Part shown: in pieces, positions 1-6,959 of the stretch | Position numbering within the stretch: the first letter of the stretch is position 1 | How the letters are laid out: each line of letters starts with the position of its first letter | Source: Acidobacteriaceae bacterium | Lineage (GTDB): Bacteria > Acidobacteriota > Terriglobia > Terriglobales > SbA1 | DNA: 16,164 nt | NCBI GenBank assembly: GCA_019237515.1 | Contig: JAFAGX010000528.1 | Span: 1 to 16,164, forward strand | Reading direction: 5' to 3' | Program-made: the position numbers and the translations under genes | Notes under the pieces: generated by a model | Seen by the model: only the letters and a program-made list of their open reading frames with translations | The model's database searches: none | What the model was told of the DNA's origin: nothing

Positions 1-366
1 GTTCTGGGATTCCTGCGCCTCGCTCTCGCTTTCCAATAGTTTCAGCAAGACACGATTGATGAGCAAATGCGAGCCGTTCTCCGACAGCACTTTGAATTCT
101 TTCTTGTCCGGAGCCGCATAAGTGGCTTCGACCACGAGTTCGGCATCGTGGCTTCCCCAAAGACCTTTGTAGCGCAGGCGATAAATGCGCTTTCCGCGAT
201 AACCTCGCAGAGCCTGAGCACGCTGAGCATTGGCAGCCATAAGCTTTTGCACGATTGAGTCCGCAGAAAGCGGCCGGGCAGACGACTCCACCGCTGCCAT
301 GCTCGTGCTGGTAAGCGCAGCCATTAGAATCAATCGAATTGAAAGGTCACAAGGGGGAGAGTTCAT
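1..366 (-). CDS. Exported protein, LolA/lipoprotein-sorting-like, 3' end outside window
   Basis: The reading frame is open from an ATG at 366 to the window edge, giving 122 codons with no stop seen. The start overlaps the last 20 bases of the preceding TM-helix gene in another frame. It is preceded by a purine-rich GGAAG-ACGGGAAG stretch that can serve as ribosome binding site. The N-terminus has a short basic segment and a hydrophobic core (LILMAALTSTSMAA), consistent with a signal peptide. The visible mature part begins with a helix (about 36-55) and continues with alternating strands (about 56-90, GYRGKRIYRLRYKGLWG... then DAELVVEATY). This resembles exported proteins of the outer-membrane lipoprotein-sorting (LolA/LppX) type common in acidobacteria. 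That assignment is from pattern memory and is weak. It is probably the last gene of the trehalose synthase / glycosyltransferase operon. An in-frame ATG at 324 is a less likely start because it would remove most of the signal peptide. Confidence 0.6.
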   Translation of the reverse strand, partial: MNSPPCDLSIRLILMAALTSTSMAAVESSARPLSADSIVQKLMAANAQRAQALRGYRGKRIYRLRYKGLWGSHDAELVVEATYAAPDKKEFKVLSENGSHLLINRVLLKLLESESEAQESQN

Positions 367-1054
367 CTTCCCGTTCTTCCTGATGCGCTTCGCGGGCGAA
401 CCTTCTTTCGAGGAAGCGTTTAGCCAGATCGCGACCGCCCAGGCCGAATGCCAGCGCCAGACCGAAGACCAGAGATCCAAAGATCAGCCCAAAGGCAACC
501 AGAACGGTGCGTTCGGCAAGCCCGAGTTCCTCGAATGCCATTGAGATGCTCAAAATGGTGATTAAGGTGCGGACGGTGGAACTGATCAGTCTGGGAGAAG
601 GGGAGCCGGCATTGACGGCGGCAAGCAGGGTTGCCCGAGAAAAGAAGCTTGCGGCCAACAATCCGAAAAAGATCAGAAAGAAGGCAGCAAACAAGCGCGG
701 CAGATAGGCGAAAAAATTCGAGATGAGGGGATGCAGGCTGACAATGCTCAGGACGCTGACCCCGACCATGATGAAGCCGATCCAGGACACCCAGAAGACA
801 AATCGGCTAAGCAATTCACTGGAGGATGGCAGTGCGACTTTACGGAGCAGTTGAGTCGCACCCGCATCTTCCGAAAGACGATCAAAGCGGGCAATCCGCA
901 GGATGCTCCGAACGATGGTCTTCAGCAGCCAGGCGACCATCCAGCCGATGAGGACGATGATCAGCGTAACCATCAGCCGCGGCAGAAACTGCGCAATATT
1001 GCGGACAATCTCCTGCGTGGCCAACCTCAGTTCGAAAACAAATTTTTCCCACAT
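347..1054 (-). CDS. TM-helix repeat membrane protein related to mechanosensitive channels
   Basis: This is a 235-residue inner-membrane protein with about five hydrophobic segments (roughly 24-46, 83-106, 115-138, 159-180, 184-205). Segments one and three look like an internal duplication: both have the pattern LPRL followed by aliphatic residues and a central Gly (FLPRLMVTLIIVLIGW, YLPRLFAAFFLIFFGL). This is the hallmark of the 'conserved TM helix' family. The last membrane segment ends in GLALAFGLGGRDLAKRFLE (198-216), which resembles the pore helix of MscS-type channels. The cytosolic beta domain of true MscS is absent, and the protein ends in a short charged tail. It may be a small channel or channel-associated protein; function is inferred. 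Its start lies 6 bases after the stop of the glycosyltransferase gene, with AGGAAG upstream, so the two are surely co-transcribed. Its 3' end overlaps the next gene by 20 bases. Confidence 0.8.
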   Translation of the reverse strand: MWEKFVFELRLATQEIVRNIAQFLPRLMVTLIIVLIGWMVAWLLKTIVRSILRIARFDRLSEDAGATQLLRKVALPSSSELLSRFVFWVSWIGFIMVGVSVLSIVSLHPLISNFFAYLPRLFAAFFLIFFGLLAASFFSRATLLAAVNAGSPSPRLISSTVRTLITILSISMAFEELGLAERTVLVAFGLIFGSLVFGLALAFGLGGRDLAKRFLERRFAREAHQEEREDELSPL

Positions 1055-1060
1055 ACAACC

Positions 1061-2326
1061 TCACTTCCTGCCGTTCCACACTTCAGCCAAATACGGTTTG
1101 AAGCGGTCAAAGACCAGACACAGAGCGTCCAGATGCCGCTCGACTACCGTTCCCGGGGCTTCGCGATTTTCCCGAAGAAAAGTGTGGATTTTGCCCCGGT
1201 AGAGCGGTGCCAGAGCCTGAATGATGTGGTCGCGGCTGATGACAGACTTGTGATACGAGCCTGCGAATTCGTAGACGGTTCTTACCCAGAGTTCGTCGGA
1301 ATAACAGAATTGATCTTCACCTTGCGCCGCGCCTCGCTGCAGTTCGGCAAGGGTTGGTGGCGTGAGAATGGACTTCAGTATGGGTTCAAGTTCAACCACG
1401 CCATTGGCGAACAACTGAAAGAGGCGCTTGCGATTGACTCGTCGCGGCTCTTCCGTGATCTCTGCTTCGCCGCCGATGGTGATAAGCGACGCGCAATCGG
1501 AGGGATTCGGCCGTACCGGCGGGGCGTGCTCAAGCGCCCAAAACAAAGGGCCGACCGAGTCGCGCAGAGCATGGACCAGATCGGCCGGGGCATGATCGAG
1601 AGCATTCTTGTTGCCGAGAAAAACCTGCGCGAGCCGGAAACCATGGTTGATAGCAGTTATGGTCAATAATAGCTCGCTGCCGCCAAAGCCCAGATCCTCA
1701 GACCAGATTTCGCAGGCCAGCAAATGACTGCCGAGCCGGCCGGAAAACGCCATTTCAGACGGGTAGGGTTCCCGGACACAGTTGCTGTACAGCGCGTGAA
1801 TCATCGGATAGACGAGATTGCGAACCACGAGCCCGTCGAATTTGTGCCTGCGATATAGAGGCGTGATCAAGTCCAGGTTGTCCTGATACACGGGCTGGAG
1901 CAGCCGCGGAACCCAATCCGGTTCGATATTCGAGTCGGCGGAAATCAGCGCACAGGTGAGCGGATGTAAAAGATCAGCAGCGGTCAGGATCGTGTACAGC
2001 GCTTTCGCGCTGCGGGGGTGGCCGTCGTAGCGGGCGCTGATTGAGTGCAGAGTGCGCAGCGCCTGGGGATGGGCGGCATTTTGCGCATCGCTGATGGAAG
2101 CCGCACGCACCAGTTCGGGAGTGGCATCATTGGAGCCGCCGTCCGCATTGATAATGACGGCACGCTGACGGGGGAAATACTTTAGCAGGCCGGCCCGAAT
2201 TGCCTGCACCACGCCACCCACGGTCGCCGCTGAATTGTAGGTCGGCACCCCGATCAGGATGTCTACTTCGCCAACGTTCATCAACTCGCGAAGAAAATCA
2301 TCCGTGAGAATGGTTTCCTCGGCCAA
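1061..2326 (-). CDS. GT-A glycosyltransferase, GpgS/mannosylglycerate synthase-like
   Basis: This is a cytosolic GT-A fold glycosyltransferase of about 421 residues. With numbering from the longest frame (GTG at 2341), the nucleotide-binding start is GVPTYNSAATV (31-41). A strand ends in NADGGSNDAT (65-74), and an SADSN acidic motif (134-138) sits where the metal-binding DxD belongs. A conserved REPYPSEMAFSGRL block follows (190-202), then EDLGFGGSELLL with AQVFLGNKNALDH (216-250), and a helical C-terminal domain containing SDELWVRTVYEF. This layout matches glucosyl-3-phosphoglycerate synthase (GT81) and mannosylglycerate synthase (GT78), which make glycerate-based compatible solutes. The exact donor and acceptor cannot be read from sequence. 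The GTG at 2341 has no ribosome binding site, whereas GGAGG lies 7 bases before the TTG at 2326, which I chose. It lies downstream of trehalose synthase and abuts the TM-helix gene, supporting an osmolyte role. Confidence 0.72.
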   Translation of the reverse strand: MAEETILTDDFLRELMNVGEVDILIGVPTYNSAATVGGVVQAIRAGLLKYFPRQRAVIINADGGSNDATPELVRAASISDAQNAAHPQALRTLHSISARYDGHPRSAKALYTILTAADLLHPLTCALISADSNIEPDWVPRLLQPVYQDNLDLITPLYRRHKFDGLVVRNLVYPMIHALYSNCVREPYPSEMAFSGRLGSHLLACEIWSEDLGFGGSELLLTITAINHGFRLAQVFLGNKNALDHAPADLVHALRDSVGPLFWALEHAPPVRPNPSDCASLITIGGEAEITEEPRRVNRKRLFQLFANGVVELEPILKSILTPPTLAELQRGAAQGEDQFCYSDELWVRTVYEFAGSYHKSVISRDHIIQALAPLYRGKIHTFLRENREAPGTVVERHLDALCLVFDRFKPYLAEVWNGRK

Positions 2327-2341
2327 AATCAATACCTCCAC

Positions 2342-2412
2342 TGCAATGAATGCAGAATATAAGAAGTCAGAATGACGCCCTCTTGCATTCTAACTTCTTC
2401 ATTCTTTGTTCT
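2342..2412. repeat. Degenerate heptamer repeat cluster forming a hairpin
   Basis: The gap between trehalose synthase and the glycosyltransferase is built almost wholly from units like GAATGCA, GAAGTCA and GAATGAA, first on one strand and then on the other. Arms at 2361-2374 and 2386-2399 pair 13 of 14 bases around an 11-base loop (2375-2385). There is no T-run on the transcribed side, so it is not a classical terminator. It could be a processing or mRNA-stability element between operon genes, or a decayed dispersed repeat. Confidence 0.55.
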
Positions 2413-4053
2413 TCAGACTTTCCTCAGCCGGAACCAGTAGAACTGATAAGGTCCCATGGTGAGTAGGTAAGGTAAATCCCCGATCCGTGGAAAAATATTC
2501 CGGCCGAACATCTCGATCAGGATATGTCCTTTGTAACGCCGCAAATCCAGCTCCACGGCTTGAGCGGCGCTGGAGAGATTATTCACTACCAGGATCGTCT
2601 CCTTTTGCCAACGCCGCACATAAGCCAGAACACGATGATTTGCTGGATATAGAAAGTCGATGGTGCCTCGGCCGAAAACCGGCGTCGATTTGCGGACGGC
2701 GATGATGCGCTTCATCCAGGACAATAAAGAATGCGAGAACCTCTTCTGCGACGCCACATTCACAGCTTGAAAGCCATAAACCGGATTGAGCATCAAGGGG
2801 GAATACAGCTTCTCAGGATCCGCGGAAGAAAAGCCACCGTTCCAACCACCATCCCACTGCATCGGGGTCCGAACGCCGTTGCGATCGCCTAGATTGACAT
2901 TGTCCCCCATGCCGATTTCGTCTCCGTAGTAGATGATGGGAGTGCCGGGGAATGACATCAGAATTCCATTCATCAATTCCATGCGGCGGCGATCATTATC
3001 GAGCAAGGGCGCGAGCCGGCGGCGAATGCCGAGATTGATGCGCATGCTCTTGTCTCGCGCATATTCGTCGTACATGTAGTCGCGCTCCATATCGGTGACC
3101 ATCTCTAGCGTCAATTCGTCATGGTTGCGCAAAAAAAGGAACCACTGGCAGACGTCGGGAATTTCCGGTGTCTGCTGCAGGATTTCGGTAATCGGTTTGC
3201 GATCTTCCAGCTTCAGCGCCATAAACATTCTGGGCATCAGCGGAAAGTGAAAGGCAGCGTGAAATTCGTCTCCATTGCCGAAGTATGGCCGGAGATCGGC
3301 GGGCCACTGGTTAGCTTCCGCTAGAAACATGCGTCCCGGAAATTCCCGGTCTAGCCTGGCACGAAAGTCTTTGATGATGGCATGGGTTTCGGGCAAGTTT
3401 TCGCAGTTCGTACCTTCACGCTCAATCAGGTACGGAACCGCATCCAGGCGGAAGGCATCGACTCCCATCGCCAGCCAGAAGCGCATGACATCCCACATTT
3501 CCTCGCGGACCGCAGGGTTGTCGTAATTCAGGTCGGGTTGATGGCCAAAGAAGCGGTGCCAGTAGTACTGCTTGGAGACTGGATCCCACGCCCAATTCGA
3601 GAGCTCGGTATCCAGGAAGATGATGCGGGTGCCGCGAAACTTGGTATCCGTGTCGCTCCACACGTACCAGTCGCGGCGCGGATTATCGCGCGAACTGCGG
3701 GATTCTTGAAACCAGGGATGCTGATCCGAGGTGTGGTTCAGCACCATTTCGATGATGACCCGAATCCCGCGCTGATGGGCTGCATCCAGAAAGGTCTTGA
3801 AATTCTCCAAGGTGCCATAGTTCGGATGGACGGCCCGGTAGTCGGCGATATCGTAGCCGTCGTCCCGCAATGGTGAGGGGAAAAAGGGCATCAGCCAGAC
3901 GGTGTCAATCCCGAGTTCCTTCAGGTAATCCAGTTTTTGCGCGAGCCCGGTAAAATCACCGATTCCATCACCCGTGCTGTCGTAGAAGGCGCGCACGTGG
4001 ACCTGGTAAATGATCGCGTCTTTGTACCAGAGGGGATCTTGCGACAGTACCAA
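2413..4053 (-). CDS. treS: Trehalose synthase (maltose alpha-D-glucosyltransferase), GH13
   Basis: This 546-residue cytosolic enzyme interconverts maltose and trehalose by intramolecular transglucosylation. The N-terminus WYKDAIIYQVHVRAFYDSTGDGIGDF (9-34) and the SPLRDDGYDIADY block (60-72) are typical of TreS. The GH13 catalytic set is complete: nucleophile Asp204 in FRLDAV, acid/base Glu246 in FLAEAN, and transition-state Asp312 in RNHDE. His107 sits in the VLNHTSDQHPWF region. A GDEIGMGDN loop (377-385) and a short C-terminal beta domain (about 455-546) complete it. Length fits a single-domain TreS; no maltokinase domain is fused. The start is TTG at 4053, with GGGAG six bases upstream; no ATG is suitably placed. 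It is the first gene of the minus-strand operon, divergent from the HAD phosphatase across 191 bases. No convincing sigma-70 promoter was found there. Related GH13 enzymes (oligo-1,6-glucosidase) are the main alternative. Confidence 0.92.
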   Translation of the reverse strand: MVLSQDPLWYKDAIIYQVHVRAFYDSTGDGIGDFTGLAQKLDYLKELGIDTVWLMPFFPSPLRDDGYDIADYRAVHPNYGTLENFKTFLDAAHQRGIRVIIEMVLNHTSDQHPWFQESRSSRDNPRRDWYVWSDTDTKFRGTRIIFLDTELSNWAWDPVSKQYYWHRFFGHQPDLNYDNPAVREEMWDVMRFWLAMGVDAFRLDAVPYLIEREGTNCENLPETHAIIKDFRARLDREFPGRMFLAEANQWPADLRPYFGNGDEFHAAFHFPLMPRMFMALKLEDRKPITEILQQTPEIPDVCQWFLFLRNHDELTLEMVTDMERDYMYDEYARDKSMRINLGIRRRLAPLLDNDRRRMELMNGILMSFPGTPIIYYGDEIGMGDNVNLGDRNGVRTPMQWDGGWNGGFSSADPEKLYSPLMLNPVYGFQAVNVASQKRFSHSLLSWMKRIIAVRKSTPVFGRGTIDFLYPANHRVLAYVRRWQKETILVVNNLSSAAQAVELDLRRYKGHILIEMFGRNIFPRIGDLPYLLTMGPYQFYWFRLRKV

Positions 4054-4244
4054 AAGTATCTCCCAGAGCGCCGCCCGACTGAGACTCCTTTCTGAGTCAC
4101 GCCTTGCGGCTTAGATGCTCATCGAACTCTGAATCGGGGCCACAACAGATTGAGCGTAAGAGGAAAACTAGGAATCAAGGTTAACTTATCAGCTTCAGTG
4201 CAGACTTTCTAGCGGCAATAGATCTCGCATCCAGCGACTCTGAT

Positions 4245-4958
4245 GTGTCGATGCTATCCTTGAGACCAGGCATGATTCGTTTCGACCGCCGCTTTTCTGC
4301 GAATGAAATCAAACTGTTGATCTTTGATCTGGATGGAACCCTGATTGACTCCCGCTTGGATTTGGTCCATTCGGTCAATGCCATGCTGCGGCACTTCAAG
4401 CGGCCGGAACTGCCGGACAAGGTCATTGGTTCGTACGTGGGCGATGGCGCGCCCGTGCTGGTTCGCCGCGCATTGGGGGATCCCGCCGACCAGAGCAAAA
4501 TGAAAGAAGCGTTGGAATTTTTCCTCGCCTATTACAGGGTGCACAAGCTCGACCATACGCATTTGTACCCCGGGGTCAAAGAGATGCTTGCGGCAGTACG
4601 CAGTTCGGACGAAATGCGCCGCGAGATGGCGATCTTGTCCAACAAGCCCGTCGTGCCTTCGCGGGCGATCGTGGAAGCCCTGGGGCTGGCGGAATTCTTT
4701 AGCCATGTTTATGGTGGCAACAGCTTCCCAACCAAGAAGCCGGATCCTGAAGGAGTACGAAAGATATTGGCCGATACCCACGCGACTTCTAAACAAACGG
4801 TAATGATTGGTGACTCATCCGTAGATGTGATTACCGGCCGCAACGCCGGCCTATGGACCTGTGGAGTCACCTATGGATTCGCTCCTCATACATTCCGCGA
4901 CGCTCCACCCGATGTGAGCGTCGATAGCGTCGAAGAATTGATGCGGTTGTTCGCATAA
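4245..4958 (+). CDS. HAD-superfamily phosphatase, phosphoglycolate phosphatase-like
   Basis: This 237-residue soluble HAD phosphatase has all four motifs: motif I FDLDGTLIDS with nucleophile Asp28 and Asp30; motif II Ser132 in LSNKP; the motif III lysine in KKPDPEG (164-170); and motif IV GDSSVD with Asp190 and Asp194. The helical cap between motifs I and II places it in HAD subfamily IA, close to Gph (2-phosphoglycolate phosphatase). Members act on many small phosphates, so the substrate is not fixed. The divergent treS/glycosyltransferase operon makes a sugar-phosphoglycerate phosphatase role conceivable but unproven. Neither the ATG at 4245 nor the one at 4272 has a strong ribosome binding site. 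The longer frame is given; the shorter form (228 residues) is equally possible. The following exported-protein gene starts 98 bases downstream, so co-transcription is possible. Confidence 0.85.
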   Translation: MSMLSLRPGMIRFDRRFSANEIKLLIFDLDGTLIDSRLDLVHSVNAMLRHFKRPELPDKVIGSYVGDGAPVLVRRALGDPADQSKMKEALEFFLAYYRVHKLDHTHLYPGVKEMLAAVRSSDEMRREMAILSNKPVVPSRAIVEALGLAEFFSHVYGGNSFPTKKPDPEGVRKILADTHATSKQTVMIGDSSVDVITGRNAGLWTCGVTYGFAPHTFRDAPPDVSVDSVEELMRLFA

Positions 4959-5056
4959 ATGCCTGGCTATTTCGAATTCTGGTCGTCGATTCCGCCGACT
5001 GCGTTTTCGGCATCCAACTCGGGTTTTTGGCTGAAATTCTTTAGAACGGCTGGAGA

Positions 5057-6307
5057 ATGAAAATAAAAGTACTATCGGCCAGTCTCTTCCTCGCGACGCT
5101 GATGAGCCCGGCAATTGCATTGGGCTATGGTGTTCTCTCACACGAGGAGATTGTCGACATTTGCTGGGAATCAGATATCAGACCGGCGCTTGTGAAGCAC
5201 TTCCCAAATGCCAGTGACGCCGAACTGAAGCAGGCACATGCGTATGCTTACGGTGGGTCAGTCATCCAGGATATTGGCTACTACCCGTTCGGCAGTCATG
5301 AGTTCACCAATTATCTGCATTATGTGCGGTCGGGTGATTTCGTGGCGAACATGCTACGAGACGCCACGAATTTAAACGAGTATGCATTCGCGCTGGGTGC
5401 GCTGAGCCATTACGCGGCCGATAGCTGGGGTCATCCGGCGGTGAATGCCGGGGTGGGCGCAGAATACCCCAGACTGCGCGCGAAGTACGGGCCCATCGTC
5501 ACCTACGAGGATGACCATGAAGCCCATCTGGAAACGGAATTCAGCTTCGATGTGGTGCAAGTTGCGAAAAAGCGCTACCTATCCAAGCAATATCACGACT
5601 TTATTGGTTTCCAGGTACCGCAAGATCTGATCACACGAAGTTTTCTCGATACCTACGGAGTGAAGTCAAGCGAATTTCTCAAAACCCCCGGGTTGGCGAT
5701 TGGGACGTATCGGTTTGGGGTCAGCCGCGTGATTCCCGAAATGACGCAGGTAGCGATCACGTCGCGGCAAATCGATTTGCCGCAAGAAAAGAACGATCAG
5801 GCGCGCCAGCAGTTTCTGTATCATCTTTCGCGCGCTGATTACGAGAGGGAATTCGGTAGCGATTACCGAGGACCGGGTCTTTTTGCCAGAATCCTAGGAT
5901 TCTTGCTACATCATCTGATCCCACGGTTCGGCCCCTTTAAGGCGCTTAGTTTCAAAGACCCCACGTCGGCGACCGAAGACGAATATTTTAAGAGCCTGGA
6001 CAACGTAGTGAGCGAATATCACCGTCTGGTGCGCCAAGTAGAAAATGGTGATTACAAAATTCCTGATCGTAATTTGGACGTTGGGGATCCTACAAAAGCG
6101 GGGAAATACGAACTCGCTGACCAGGCCTATGACGATCTTCTTCGCCGGCTGGCGAAGGATAAGTTTACGCATCTTACTCCTGATCTGAAATCCAACATCG
6201 TCGCCTATTTCGCGAGCGGGTCAGCGAGAGACAAGTTAAGCCGACATAAGTGGAAACAAACCAAAAACGCCCTCGCCAAACTGAAGGAGCAACAGAGCTC
6301 ACCATAA
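5057..6307 (+). CDS. Exported zinc-dependent phospholipase C-like protein
   Basis: This 416-residue protein has a clear signal peptide (lysine-rich start, hydrophobic core about 5-22, likely cleavage near ALG-YG), so it acts in the periplasm or outside the cell. The mature N-terminal half carries histidines and acids in an order typical of the zinc-dependent phospholipase C / P1-nuclease fold: His29 (VLSHEE), Asp72 (VIQDIGYYPFGSHEF), His81, His88 (NYLHYV), then the helix LGALSHYAADSWGHP with His118, Asp122 and His126. His154, His157 and Glu161 may complete the tri-zinc site. The C-terminal half (about 250-416) is helical, charged and unassigned, with a lysine-rich end. It is longer than classical bacterial enzymes (about 250 mature residues). 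The substrate (phospholipid or other phosphodiester) is unknown. GGAG lies very close to the ATG. The stop is 14 bases from the convergent ridA-like gene. Confidence 0.72.
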   Translation: MKIKVLSASLFLATLMSPAIALGYGVLSHEEIVDICWESDIRPALVKHFPNASDAELKQAHAYAYGGSVIQDIGYYPFGSHEFTNYLHYVRSGDFVANMLRDATNLNEYAFALGALSHYAADSWGHPAVNAGVGAEYPRLRAKYGPIVTYEDDHEAHLETEFSFDVVQVAKKRYLSKQYHDFIGFQVPQDLITRSFLDTYGVKSSEFLKTPGLAIGTYRFGVSRVIPEMTQVAITSRQIDLPQEKNDQARQQFLYHLSRADYEREFGSDYRGPGLFARILGFLLHHLIPRFGPFKALSFKDPTSATEDEYFKSLDNVVSEYHRLVRQVENGDYKIPDRNLDVGDPTKAGKYELADQAYDDLLRRLAKDKFTHLTPDLKSNIVAYFASGSARDKLSRHKWKQTKNALAKLKEQQSSP

Positions 6308-6321
6308 GCGATCGTTGCGAG

Positions 6322-6717
6322 TTATGGCGCAACCACCGCGTCGGCTTCGATCTCTACCAGCATTTCCGGAGAGATGAGCTTGCTCACTTGCACCATCGAG
6401 GTCGCAGGACGAATGTCGCCGAAGAATTCGCCATGCGCTTTCCCTATCTTTTCCCAATCGGCAATATTAGTGACGTACATGCGTGTACGCACGACATCTT
6501 TCATGCCGGCTCCCGCTTTGTGCAAGGCCGCCTCGATGTTCTTTAGCGTTTGCACGGCTTGTGCATAGGGGCTGCCAATGCCGACAACTTTTCCGTCCTG
6601 GCCAGTCGCAGTCGTTCCGGACACGTGAACGTGGTTGCCCACGCGCACCGCCCGCGAATAACCCACAATGTGTTCCCAAGGTGTGCCACTCGATATGTTC
6701 TTTCGTTCCGCTCCCAC
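6322..6717 (-). CDS. RidA/YjgF/UK114-family protein lacking the catalytic Arg
   Basis: This 131-residue protein has the chorismate-mutase-like fold of the RidA family, which forms trimers. Visible signatures are [13 protein letters not shown] (30-42), [36 protein letters not shown] (53-88) and the terminal block [11 protein letters not shown] (119-129). In enamine/imine deaminases of the RidA type the end reads PARS, with an Arg holding the substrate carboxylate. Here the matching site is PATS, with Thr106 instead. Deaminase activity on 2-aminoacrylate is therefore doubtful, and the protein belongs with the non-canonical Rid subfamilies of unknown role. The start is GTG at 6717, fixed by a perfect GGAGG four bases upstream. 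It is transcribed convergently to the phospholipase-like gene and divergently from the unknown gene at 6960. Confidence 0.85.
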   Translation of the reverse strand: MGAERKNISSGTPWEHIVGYSRAVRVGNHVHVSGTTATGQDGKVVGIGSPYAQAVQTLKNIEAALHKAGAGMKDVVRTRMYVTNIADWEKIGKAHGEFFGDIRPATSMVQVSKLISPEMLVEIEADAVVAP

Positions 6718-6766
6718 AATGCCTCCGTGGCCGATATTGTATCTGGAGAACGGAGATGCAAAGGTT

Positions 6767-6793
6767 TTGGCAGCCGGCTACAGTGACTGCCAA
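6767..6793. promoter_or_regulatory. Perfect 7-bp inverted repeat, possible operator
   Basis: TTGGCAG (6767-6773) and CTGCCAA (6787-6793) are exact reverse complements separated by 13 bases. They lie between the divergent RidA-like gene and the gene at 6960. The spacing suits a dimeric regulator binding site at least as well as an RNA hairpin. No regulator gene is adjacent and no family match is recognised. Confidence 0.3.
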
Positions 6794-6840
6794 TAGAAAC
6801 TAAGTAAAACCTTTGATCTTGGCCTGCGTTCTAATTAACT

Positions 6841-6939
6841 GGCAACACGGTTGCCTTGAAACACGAAAGTCACTTGCCTTCCGTACGACCGTAAGTGAAA
6901 ATTCAGGGCAATTGCGGCAGTTCCCGCGAGAGAAGCGGG
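6841..6939 (+). promoter_or_regulatory. Structured leader upstream of the unknown gene at 6960
   Basis: Three successive inverted repeats stand in front of the gene at 6960. GGCAAC-ACG-GTTGCC (6841-6855) is a perfect 6-bp stem with a 3-base loop. TCACTT (6870-6875) pairs with AAGTGA (6893-6898) around a loop containing the palindrome CGTACG. CCCGC-GAGAGAA-GCGGG (6923-6939) ends six bases before the GGAGGT ribosome binding site at 6945-6950. The arrangement suggests a folded 5' untranslated region that could control translation. I recognise no known riboswitch consensus in it. Chance inverted repeats in GC-rich DNA remain possible. Confidence 0.35.
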
Positions 6940-6959
6940 GTTTCGGAGGTGAAAACCGG

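Noticed and set aside
731..1669. Open frame of 312 codons on the plus strand
   Set aside because: It is wholly antisense to the TM-helix and glycosyltransferase genes, both of which have strong family signatures. Its translation is low-complexity Asp/Gln-rich with no domain.
3382..3876. Plus-strand open frame of 164 codons inside treS
   Set aside because: It is antisense to catalytic parts of trehalose synthase and is explained by codon bias in GC-rich DNA.
4083..4098. GACTC/GAGTC 5-bp inverted repeat in the treS leader
   Set aside because: The stem is short, has no T-run and no second element, and is likely chance.
4054..4244. Search for divergent promoters between treS and the HAD gene
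   Set aside because: Only poor matches were seen (for example TTAACC with a 17-base spacer on the minus strand), so none is called.
4254..4796. Minus-strand open frame of 180 codons
   Set aside because: It is antisense to the HAD phosphatase, which has all four motifs. The translation is not protein-like.
6813..6959. Upstream extension of the gene at 6960 to an ATG at 6813
   Set aside because: The added 49 residues have no ribosome binding site in front and overlap inverted repeats. GGAGGT at 6945 clearly serves the ATG at 6960.
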